A DNA stretch of 64,000 nucleotides from Streptomyces sp. ST2-7A. GTDB lineage: Bacteria; Actinomycetota; Actinomycetes; Streptomycetales; Streptomycetaceae. The notes below the pieces were generated by a model. The model ran no database searches. It was not told the origin of the DNA and saw only the letters and a program-made list of their open reading frames with translations. Positions 1-6,521 of this stretch are shown one piece after another. Position 1 is the stretch's first letter; every line of letters starts with the position of its first letter. The position numbers and the translations under genes are program-made. The stretch covers positions 33,422 to 97,421 of the forward strand of contig NZ_JAJUWS010000025.1 of the NCBI RefSeq assembly GCF_021390475.1, given 5' to 3'.

Positions 1-338
1 TCCGGTGGTGCGGAACGGCGGGCCCTGTCCCGGGGCCCGTCGCGCGGTGCGGGTGGAGTGCCGGACCGAAGGGCACTCCGGCGGCTGCGTCACCAAACCG
101 CCTGAGCGGGATACCGCTCTCATGAGCAGGCTAACCGGTCGGTAACCCGCCGGCCAGCCCCCGACGCGCCCCGCTCCGTGTGGCGCGCGCCACTCCCGGC
201 CGGATTCATGCCCCGCGCTTCACCCGGTGGGCGCGGAAAGCCGGTGGCCCCGGGCCACCGGCTCTCCGCAAACCGTGCCGGAGACACCCCCGGGGTGTCG
301 TCCCGATCCACCGTGACCCACCCATCGGAAAGCGACCC
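1..338. other. Left-edge intergenic DNA
   Basis: I see no convincing coding frame before the GTG at 339. An 8-bp inverted repeat (55-62 with 72-79, arms GGAGTGCC/GGCACTCC) could terminate a gene lying left of the window. A smaller 6-bp hairpin follows at 104-119. Neither has a T-run, which is usual for actinobacterial hairpins. Confidence 0.5.
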
Positions 339-1174
339 GTGACCTCCGAGCCCCCCGGCCCGGCGGAGGCGGTACCCCCGACGCTCCGCCCCGACCGCGC
401 GAACCGCTTCGCCCTGTGCTGCGTGGCCCTCCCCTGCACGGCCTCCGCCGACTTCCCCGTCGACAAACCCGCAGGTCGTCCCCGCGGGAACCTGCTGGGG
501 AACTTCCGCTGCGGCATTCACGACCACCTCCGGGAGCGCGGATACGCCGGATGCGGGGTCTTCGACTGCCAAGGCGCCGGACAGCGCGTGTCGCGGGAGA
601 CCTTCGGCGGCCGGGATTGGCGCACCCACCCGGAGATCTCCGCCCGGATGTTCGAGGTCTTCCCCGTCGTCCGTCTGCTGCACGAACTCCTGCGGTACCT
701 CCACGAGGCGATCGCCCTCGCCGCCGACCACCCGACGGCCCCTTCCATGGCCCGGGACCTGCGCCGGGCCATGGCGGAGACGGAGGCCCTGGCCTCGGCG
801 GACGCCGATCGTCTCGCGGCTCTCGCCGACGACGGCCGCGACCTCGCCGACCACCGTGAGCGGGTGAACGTCCTGCTGTTGCGTCTCGGTGAACGGGTGC
901 GCTCCGCCCTGCCGGGACCGCGTCGGAACCTGCGCGGCGCCGACCTCGCCGGAGCCGACCTCGGGCGTGCGGACCTGCGCGCGGCCACCCTGAGGGGTGC
1001 CCTGCTCATCGGGGCGGACCTGCGCGACGCCGACCTGCGCGGGGCCGAGTTGATCGGCGTCGACACCAGGGGCACCGACCTGCGCGGGGCCTTCTTCCCG
1101 ACCGATTGGCCGCCGGCCGGGGGGACGCCCGGACCTGCCTGCCCGTCGGCCTCGCGCGTCCCGTCCACTGGTGA
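339..1174 (+). pseudogene. Pentapeptide-repeat protein gene with a frame break near the 3' end
   Basis: The GTG at 339 follows a GGAAAG-like ribosome site. The frame encodes a Cys-rich N-terminal section (CCVALPC, then RCGIHDH and FDCQG), a helical middle part, and pentapeptide repeats of the A(D/N)LRG type from about 919 to 1091. Actinobacterial relatives usually end just after the repeats with a short tail containing RGDA and a final RPVHW or RPAHW. Here the annotated frame instead runs on into proline-rich nonsense that would overlap prfC. Shifting frame between about 1090 and 1097 gives LPDRLAAGRGDARTCLPVG followed by LARPVHW and a TGA at 1172-1174, which is the expected ending. So the gene appears to carry a one-base indel at GGGGCCTTCTTCCC. 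This may be a real inactivating or C-terminus-altering mutation, or a sequencing error. The protein's function is unknown; the repeats form a right-handed beta-helix in the family. Confidence 0.75.
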
Positions 1175-1356
1175 CCCGATCGCCCGGCGGCCGACTCACG
1201 GGCGAATGGGCCTCGGGTTTCCCCCGGACCCTTACGCGGGGGTAGATTTGCGGGTGCGCGTCGGCGCCCGGACGTCGATCGACGACTCCCGCGCGGCACG
1301 CCCCGACCGGGGACCCCCGGTCGGATCAGGACCGATCCCGAACGGCGGCACCAGCG

Positions 1357-2964
1357 GTGAACGACCCCACCTCGGCGGCAGCGGCGGCGACCCAGGCGCC
1401 CCGACGCCGCACCTTCGCGGTGATCTCCCACCCGGACGCCGGTAAGTCCACCCTGACCGAGGCGCTGGCCCTGCACGCGCGGGCCATCACCTCGGCCGGC
1501 GCCGTGCACGGCAAGGGCGACCGGCGCGGGGTGACCTCGGACTGGATGGCGATGGAGCAGGCCCGGGGCATCTCGGTGACCTCCGCCGTCCTGCAATTCG
1601 ACCACCGGGACCGGGTGCTCAACCTCCTCGACACCCCCGGCCACGCCGACTTCTCCGAGGACACCTACCGGGTGCTGGCCGCCGTGGACTGCGCGATCAT
1701 GCTGGTCGACGCGGCCAAGGGCCTGGAGGAGCAGACCCGCAAGCTCTTCGACGTCTGCCGTCACCGGGGCGTACCGGTGATCACCTTCGTCAACAAGTGG
1801 GACCGGCCCGGCCGCGACGCCCTGGAACTCCTCGACGAGATCGAGCGCGAGTTCCGCATCCAGCCCACTCCGGTGACCTGGCCGATCGGCATCGCCGGCC
1901 ACATGCGGGGCCTGATCGACTCCCGCGACCCCGACGCCGTGCTGCGCTACACCCGCGCCCCCGGTGGGGAGCGGGCCGCCGAGGAGGAGCGGCTGACCGG
2001 CGAGGAGGCCGCCGCGCTGGGCGAAGACCTGGAGACGGCCCGGGAGGAGGTGGAGCTGTTGGCGGCCACCGGCGCCGTGCACGACCGGGAGACCTTCCTC
2101 GCGGGGAAGACCACCCCCGTCTTCTTCGGCGCGGCCCTGTCCAACATCGGTGTCCGCCTGCTGCTGGACGCCGTGGTGGACCTCGCCCCGCCGCCCGGCC
2201 CCCGGGAACTGGCCGGGGGCGGTCACCGGCCGGTGGATGCCGAGTTCTCCGGTCTGGTGTTCAAGGTGCAGGCCAACATGGACCGTTCGCACCGCGACCG
2301 AATCGCCTTCGTCCGGGTCTGCTCGGGGGTCTTCGAGCGGGGGATGACGGTCACCCGGGCCTCCACCGGCCGGCCCTTCGCCACCAAATATGCCCACAGT
2401 GTCTTCGGTCAGGAGCGCTCCTCGGTCGAACTGGCCTACCCCGGTGACGTGGTGGGTCTGGTCAACGCCGGCACGCTGGCTCCGGGCGACACCCTGTACG
2501 CGGGGAAGAAGGTGGAGTTCCCGCCGATGCCGACCTTCGCTCCCGAGCACTTCGCCGTCGTCCGACCGGTGGACATCGGGAAGTCCAAGCAGTTCCGGCG
2601 CGGCATCGCCCAGCTCGACCAGGAGGGCGTGGTCCAGGTGCTGGTCTCCTCCCTGCGGGGTGAGCAGGCCCCGGTGCTGGCGGCGGTCGGGCCGATGCAG
2701 TACGACGTGGTGGCCCATCGGATGGAGCACGAGTTCGGCTCCGCCGTGAAACTGGAGCGCCTGCCCTACAACCTGGCCCGCGCCACCGACGCCGCCGGCG
2801 GGGCGGCGCTGGACGCCTCGCGTCTGGTGCACGGTGAGGCCATGACCCGGGTCAAGGACGGCACCGTCCTGGCGCTGTTCCCCAACCGTTGGCACGCCGG
2901 CTCCTTCGAGCGGGAGTTCCCCGACCACCCGCTGGAGCCGCTGGTCGCCGCCCACGAGCAGTGA
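1357..2964 (+). CDS. prfC: Peptide chain release factor 3
   Basis: RF3 is a cytoplasmic translational GTPase that helps recycle RF1/RF2 after termination and takes part in post-peptidyl-transfer quality control. The 535-residue product has a full GTPase domain: P-loop HPDAGKST near residues 25-32, DTPGH at 92-96 and NKWD at 146-149 (usually NKLD in the family). The beta-barrel domain II and the RF3-specific C-terminal domain follow, with family motifs such as FKVQANMD and GPMQYDVVAHRM. The length is normal for the family. The start is a GTG with only a weak upstream ribosome site. The gene appears monocistronic, and a hairpin lies between it and the convergent MerR gene. Confidence 0.96.
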   Translation: MNDPTSAAAAATQAPRRRTFAVISHPDAGKSTLTEALALHARAITSAGAVHGKGDRRGVTSDWMAMEQARGISVTSAVLQFDHRDRVLNLLDTPGHADFSEDTYRVLAAVDCAIMLVDAAKGLEEQTRKLFDVCRHRGVPVITFVNKWDRPGRDALELLDEIEREFRIQPTPVTWPIGIAGHMRGLIDSRDPDAVLRYTRAPGGERAAEEERLTGEEAAALGEDLETAREEVELLAATGAVHDRETFLAGKTTPVFFGAALSNIGVRLLLDAVVDLAPPPGPRELAGGGHRPVDAEFSGLVFKVQANMDRSHRDRIAFVRVCSGVFERGMTVTRASTGRPFATKYAHSVFGQERSSVELAYPGDVVGLVNAGTLAPGDTLYAGKKVEFPPMPTFAPEHFAVVRPVDIGKSKQFRRGIAQLDQEGVVQVLVSSLRGEQAPVLAAVGPMQYDVVAHRMEHEFGSAVKLERLPYNLARATDAAGGAALDASRLVHGEAMTRVKDGTVLALFPNRWHAGSFEREFPDHPLEPLVAAHEQ

Positions 2965-2970
2965 GCATCC

Positions 2971-2996
2971 CGCCCCGGCGCGTCGGTGTCGGGGCG
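2971..2996. terminator. Hairpin between convergent prfC and merR copy A
   Basis: The arms CGCCCCG (2971-2977) and CGGGGCG (2990-2996) enclose a 12-nt loop in the 34-bp gap between the two stop codons. It may serve both strands. There is no T-tract. Confidence 0.5.
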
Positions 2997-2998
2997 AT

Positions 2999-3409
2999 TC
3001 AGCGAAGGGAGGGGGTCAGGCGGTTTTTGAGGGTGGCGCCGAAGTCCTCGGCGGCCATGAGTTGGGCGCGGAGTTTCTCGCAGCGGGCGTCGGTGATCTG
3101 TTGGTAGGCGCGCAGTCGCTCGCGCAGTCGCTCGGCCTCCTCCGGCCCGGGTTCGGGGTCGCGGGCGGCCAGAGCGTCGATGGTTTCGAGGAGTTCGCCC
3201 ATTTCCTCGAGGGAGAAGTCCAGTGGTTTCATCCGGCGGATCACCATGAGGCGTTCGACGTCGGATTCGGTGTAGAGCCGGAAGCCGCCCTTGCTGCGGG
3301 CGGAGGGGGTCACCAGGCCGAGTTCCTCGTAGTGCCGGATGGTGCGCAGGGACAGTCCGGTGCGTTCGGCGACCCGACCGATCTGCATGTGCCGCCCGTG
3401 GTCCGTCAC
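2999..3409 (-). CDS. MerR-family transcriptional regulator, copy A of a duplicated gene
   Basis: This is a 136-residue one-component regulator. The N-terminal winged helix-turn-helix is typical of MerR proteins (IGRVAERTGLSLRTIRHYEE, then RLYTESDVERL). It is followed by a long dimerisation helix rich in Glu and Arg. No conserved cysteine cluster or ligand domain is present, so the inducer cannot be guessed. The GTG start at 3409 is preferred over an internal ATG because an AAGGG ribosome site lies 8 nt upstream. The gene is about 97% identical in DNA to the copy at 5656-6066. Differences are concentrated in the middle (VIRRM versus MARRM, LETIDA versus LGIIDA) and at the C-terminus (TPSLR versus AHRSR). 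The cognate promoter, at 3459-3488, is conserved in both copies. Confidence 0.93.
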   Translation of the reverse strand: MTDHGRHMQIGRVAERTGLSLRTIRHYEELGLVTPSARSKGGFRLYTESDVERLMVIRRMKPLDFSLEEMGELLETIDALAARDPEPGPEEAERLRERLRAYQQITDARCEKLRAQLMAAEDFGATLKNRLTPSLR

Positions 3410-3537
3410 CGTGTCGCCCTTCCCTTGTCCCCGGTGGGGACCGTTCGCGTGGTCCCACAGCCTACCGGCCGGTTCCGCGGTTCGAACCTTCCCGCGGCGT
3501 TCCCGGGAGTTTCGCGAACACGTCACCCCACCCCCGT
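3017..3537. repeat. Direct repeat, copy A (merR gene plus its promoter)
   Basis: About 521 bp here match 5674-6195 in the same orientation at roughly 97% identity with one 1-bp indel, by my hand alignment. The match starts inside the 3' end of the merR frame and ends abruptly at a run CCACCCCCGT upstream of the promoter. The two copies bracket 2.1 kb holding two other genes. Confidence 0.92.
3459..3488 (-). promoter_or_regulatory. Putative merR copy A promoter and operator
   Basis: Reading toward merR there is a -10-like TAGGCT (3459-3464) 16 bp downstream of the palindrome GGTTCGAACC (3479-3488), which occupies the -35 position. Both are identical in copy B. MerR proteins typically bind dyads within their own promoters. 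The assignment is inferred from position only. Confidence 0.4.
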
Positions 3538-3651
3538 GGTGACTTCGGCGGCGACCGGTGGTCGATGCCGAAGTGTGGCCTTCGTTCGGGAAGTGGCGAA
3601 CCCCTCCCGGGCCCGTCCCGGGGCGGCTTCGCGGTGGTGGCCGCTGAAGAG

Positions 3652-3671
3652 CCCGATCCCCCCGGATCGGG
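3652..3671. terminator. Short GC-rich hairpin
   Basis: Eight-bp perfect arms with a 4-nt C loop. It could terminate transcription in either direction, but no gene ends close by, so its role is unclear. Confidence 0.35.
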
Positions 3672-3956
3672 GCGTTCCCTCTCGGAAGATGGACCTCACG
3701 GGGCGTCGGCCTTTTCGGTGAGGGGAGTCGGAGCGGGACGCCAAGGCTCCGGCCTCTCCCGTAACCCTTGCTCGAGTCGGTGACGGGGAGGGGCCGGAGG
3801 CGGGGACTCCGGTTCGAAAGGGGGGGACGCCCCGGAGTCACCCGGTCGGCGCCGCGCCAGTCCACCGCGACACACCGACTCGCTCACTATACCCTCGCCC
3901 GACGTGAGAGTGGAAGGTTTCCCCTCGCTTTCGAAGGGTCTCCTCCCAGCGAACTT

Positions 3957-3978
3957 CTCCCCTCCGATCGGAGGGGAG
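3957..3978. promoter_or_regulatory. Perfect 22-bp palindrome with no spacer
   Basis: Each half is CTCCCCTCCGA followed directly by its reverse complement. The absence of a loop favours a dimeric protein-binding site over a terminator. It ends about 24 bp before TAGAGT at 4002, so it would abut the -35 region of a promoter for the gene at 4128. Confidence 0.55.
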
Positions 3979-4127
3979 TGCCCGTGACTCTCCAGCTGCG
4001 TTAGAGTATGCCTGTTTTCGGGGCCTGGCATCCGGGTGCGCGAGTCATCGCCCCGCCGCATCCGCGTGATGCGAGAGGTGCCCGGGGGTTCCCTGCTCCG
4101 CCACCCCTCCTCGGATCGGAGTTCTTC

Positions 4128-4334
4128 ATGGCCAACGAGGTCACCCGGATCGAAATCGCCGACCATCTCTCCGAAGCCTTCCGCTCGGGAGCGGCGAGCA
4201 GGGACGAACTCCTGCTCGCCGCCGCCGAGGCCCGTCCGGAGGTGCGACTGGTCCTGCAGCGCCTTCCCGAACGTCACTACACCGATATGCGACAGTTGTG
4301 GGAGGAGCTTCCCGCGATTCCGGTCGAGCTCTGA
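4128..4334 (+). CDS. Small DUF2795-like protein
   Basis: This 68-residue acidic protein has the layout of DUF2795 proteins: SRDELLLAAAEARPEVRLV followed by LQRLPERHYTDMRQLWEEL. In that family a helix-turn-helix-like element carries a central LP-x-x-x-Y motif. The ATG at 4128 is preceded by CGGAG with 6 nt spacing; upstream in-frame codons lack this look. It sits in the segment bracketed by the duplicated merR genes, 157 bp before the zinc-ribbon gene and in the same direction, so the two could be co-transcribed. The molecular function of DUF2795 proteins is not established. Confidence 0.75.
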   Translation: MANEVTRIEIADHLSEAFRSGAASRDELLLAAAEARPEVRLVLQRLPERHYTDMRQLWEELPAIPVEL

Positions 4335-4491
4335 TCCTCCACTACCGCGCGGGTGCCGGGGAGGCGGCGTGAAGCCCCTCCGGACGTGACGGAGGTCGAC
4401 GAGCCCCGAGGGGCGCCGGTCGGGTACCGGGATGGGAACCGTGAACGACCCCCGGGGCGATCGAAGAAGTCGGAAAGGGTGGTGGAGGCGG

Positions 4492-5325
4492 ATGGCCGCG
4501 ACACCGAGTTGTCCCTCCTGCGGTGAGGAAGAGGAACTACGGGGCGAGAACCGGGGTTCGGACATCCGGGTGAGTTGCCTGCGCTGCGGGGCCTCGTGGA
4601 TGCGGGGTGTGCCGGTGTGCGCGGGGTGCGGTCGGGATGACCTGGTGGAGCGACCCCAGGCGATGACCCGGTACTCGCGCGGCAATCAGCTGTCCATCAT
4701 CGGATGGCGGCAGTTGCCGCTGTGCCGGGAGTGCGACGCGCCGGCGCTGGAGCGCTCGATCGCCGAGAACGTGGCGGTACACGGGGATTACGTCTCCCGA
4801 GCCCTGCACGCGCCCGGATCGACCCCACCGCCTCCGCGCGACAGGAGGCCCGGCCCCCCGGTGGGGGATGAACCGCCCGTGCCGCGCCGGCCCGAAGCGC
4901 TCGCCACCTCCCCGAAAACCTCCGTCTCCGAGGCGAGGACCGAGGTTACGGCTCCGTCTCCGGAGTCCCCGGCCGAGCCCTCCTGTTCGTCCTCCCCGCC
5001 CCGGGCGGTTCGCGGGCGGGCGCCTTCCCCGCCGATGGCGGTGCCGACGGTGCGGCAGGCGATCCAGGCGTTTCTGGCGGATGCCTCGGGGTCGGTGGAT
5101 CACACGGCGATGCTGCTGTTGGGAACCCATCTGGGTTCCCAACAGAGGTTGAACGTGTTGGAGGGGCCGGAGGCCGCGGCCTCCCTGGCGCGGTGGTTCG
5201 CCGACCGGTGGGGGGAGGCCGGTGGAGAGACCACCGAAAGGGCGCGGGAGACACTGTGTCGGGCGGTGGATCACTGGGGGGTCCGGGGCTGGTTGGCCAC
5301 CGACCCGGCGGCGGAATTGCGGTGA
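4492..5325 (+). CDS. Two-zinc-ribbon protein with a C-terminal recombinase core-binding-like domain
   Basis: I know no exact family for this 277-residue protein. The N-terminal ~85 residues contain four CxxC knuckles (CPSCGE, CLRCGA, CAGCGR, CREC), enough for two zinc ribbons. A ~90-residue Pro/Ser/Glu-rich linker follows. The last ~95 residues begin VPTVRQAIQAFLADASGS and end with RAVDHWGVRGWLATDPAAEL. This resembles the start and end of the SAM-like core-binding domain of tyrosine recombinases, where a W-rGWla-dPaa pattern is common. No catalytic Arg-His-Arg-Tyr domain follows. The ATG at 4492 has GGAGG very close upstream; an in-frame GTG at 4441 is an alternative. It may be a DNA-binding protein derived from an integrase, but this rests on pattern resemblance only. 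Confidence 0.65.
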   Translation: MAATPSCPSCGEEEELRGENRGSDIRVSCLRCGASWMRGVPVCAGCGRDDLVERPQAMTRYSRGNQLSIIGWRQLPLCRECDAPALERSIAENVAVHGDYVSRALHAPGSTPPPPRDRRPGPPVGDEPPVPRRPEALATSPKTSVSEARTEVTAPSPESPAEPSCSSSPPRAVRGRAPSPPMAVPTVRQAIQAFLADASGSVDHTAMLLLGTHLGSQQRLNVLEGPEAAASLARWFADRWGEAGGETTERARETLCRAVDHWGVRGWLATDPAAELR

Positions 5326-5349
5326 CACTCCCGGGGCGGGGCGCCGGTC

Positions 5350-5513
5350 TTGCCGGCGCACCCTGCCGTCGGGGTAGGGTTTTCATGGCGCGAGAGTGTG
5401 TCGTCGGTCATCCCGCCCAAGGCCACGTGGGCGGGCGGCCCCGAACACCCTCGCGCTTTTCGCGTGAAGGCATCCGCTGGGCCTGGCCGGAAAACCTCAC
5501 GTGGTGTTAGGGT
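5350..5513 (+). promoter_or_regulatory. Two rightward promoter-like sites with a hairpin between, no gene downstream
   Basis: The first site is TTGCCG (5350-5355), a 19-bp spacer and TAGGGT (5375-5380). About 30 nt later an 8-bp hairpin, CCCGCCCA/TGGGCGGG (5412-5435), could terminate a very short RNA. The second site has CCTCACGTGG just before TTAGGGT near 5508-5513, resembling the sequence before sulP at 6266-6285. Both point into the antisense side of merR copy B, so a small or antisense RNA is possible. Confidence 0.35.
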
Positions 5514-5655
5514 TGCCCCGCTCGTCGTTCCCGGTTGGGTGCGGGATCGGCCTGCTTCCGCGCCGTTCCGGGTGGGCGAGCCCGTCCCCCGGCCTCCGCC
5601 TCCCCGGAGCGGCGATCTCTTCCGCCCTCGCTTCCATCCTTCCCCCCCCCCGCCT

Positions 5656-6066
5656 TCACCGACTCCGGTGGGCCAGGCGGTTTTTGAGGGTGGCGGCGAA
5701 GCCCTCGGCGGCCATGAGTTGGGCGCGGAGTTTCTCGCAGCGGGCGTCGGTGATCTGTTGGTAGGCGCGCAGTCGCTCGCGCAGTCGCTCGGCCTCCTCC
5801 GGCCCGGGTTCGGGGTCGCGGGCGGCCAGAGCGTCGATGATGCCCAGGAGTTCGCCCATTTCCTCGAGGGAGAAGTCCAGTGGTTTCATCCGGCGGGCCA
5901 TCATGAGGCGTTCGACGTCGGATTCGGTGTAGAGCCGGAAGCCGCCCTTGCTGCGGGCGGAGGGGGTCACCAGGCCGAGTTCCTCGTAGTGCCGGATGGT
6001 GCGCAGGGACAGTCCGGTGCGTTCGGCGACCCGACCGATCTGCATGTGCCGCCCGTGGTCCGTCAC
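5656..6066 (-). CDS. MerR-family transcriptional regulator, copy B of a duplicated gene
   Basis: This 136-residue MerR protein is nearly identical to the product of 2999-3409, with the same winged helix-turn-helix and dimerisation helix. The start is the GTG at 6066, with AAGGG 8 nt upstream. It is transcribed divergently from the SulP transporter gene. That is the classic arrangement for a MerR regulator and its target, and a 14-bp palindrome sits against the -10 of the transporter promoter. Copy A lacks such a neighbour, so this copy is more likely the one in its original position. Eight or so amino-acid differences between copies fall outside the recognition helix, so both would be expected to bind the same operator. 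Confidence 0.93.
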   Translation of the reverse strand: MTDHGRHMQIGRVAERTGLSLRTIRHYEELGLVTPSARSKGGFRLYTESDVERLMMARRMKPLDFSLEEMGELLGIIDALAARDPEPGPEEAERLRERLRAYQQITDARCEKLRAQLMAAEGFAATLKNRLAHRSR

Positions 6067-6195
6067 CGTGTCGCCCTTCCCTCGTCCCCGGTCGGGGCAC
6101 GTTCGCGTGCTCCCACAGCCTACCGGCCGGTTCCGCGGTTCGAACCTTCCCGCGGCGTTCCCGGAAGTTTCGCGAACACGTCACCCCACCCCCGT
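5674..6195. repeat. Direct repeat, copy B (merR gene plus its promoter)
   Basis: This is the partner of 3017-3537. Most differences are substitutions in the coding part and a small divergent patch around 6080-6105. Identity is nearly complete again over the promoter and its upstream 60 bp. Confidence 0.92.
6117..6146 (-). promoter_or_regulatory. Putative merR copy B promoter and operator
   Basis: TAGGCT at 6117-6122 and the palindrome GGTTCGAACC at 6137-6146 match copy A exactly in sequence and spacing. Confidence 0.4.
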
Positions 6196-6521
6196 CCCAG
6201 TGATCACTCTCACAGCGTTTAACAGGGAGTTTTCCCGGTTGTGAGCTGGTGGTGGTCGAGATCATCCCTCACGTGAGGGTAGAGTTCTTGATGAGCGGGA
6301 GGCCCCGCGTCCCGGGTTCGGGCGCATCGGCTCCATCCCCTCCACCCCATGCTTCCCGGGCAACGAAGCCCGTTCGGCACCGCAGTGTCCGGTGCCGGTC
6401 CGGTCGCCGCGTAGTGAACGCGGAAGACCCCCACCACATCCGGCCCGGAGTCCGTGACTTCTCGCGGCCGTCCTGTATGTCCGCGCGCGGCAGTCCCGCG
6501 TGCCCGAACGGAAACGGATGC
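6196..6521 (+). promoter_or_regulatory. sulP upstream region with CACGTG-centred palindrome
   Basis: The palindrome CCCTCACGTGAGGG (6266-6279) directly precedes TAGAGT (6280-6285), a good actinobacterial -10. MerR-type activators bind dyads placed between -35 and -10, so this is a natural operator for the divergent regulator. A further 10-bp palindrome, AGTGATCACT, lies at 6199-6208. About 230 nt of leader would separate the promoter from the chosen start at 6522; I see no riboswitch in it. Confidence 0.5.

Larger units (their letters stand above)
3538..4127. other. Long intergenic region rich in inverted repeats
   Basis: No coding frame is convincing here. Hairpins include CCCGATCC/GGATCGGG (3652-3671) and GACTCCGG/CCGGAGTC (3805-3839), plus the perfect palindrome listed separately. 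A TAGAGT at 4002-4007 is a candidate -10 for the small gene at 4128. Confidence 0.6.

Noticed and set aside
3479..3488. GGTTCGAACC, which looks like a tRNA T-loop (also at 6137-6146)
   Set aside because: No acceptor, D or anticodon stems can be formed around it. It is a palindrome inside the merR promoter.
4492..5325. Possible prophage or integrative element marker
   Set aside because: No catalytic recombinase domain, att site, phage structural gene or transposase is visible nearby, so I report only the domain resemblance.
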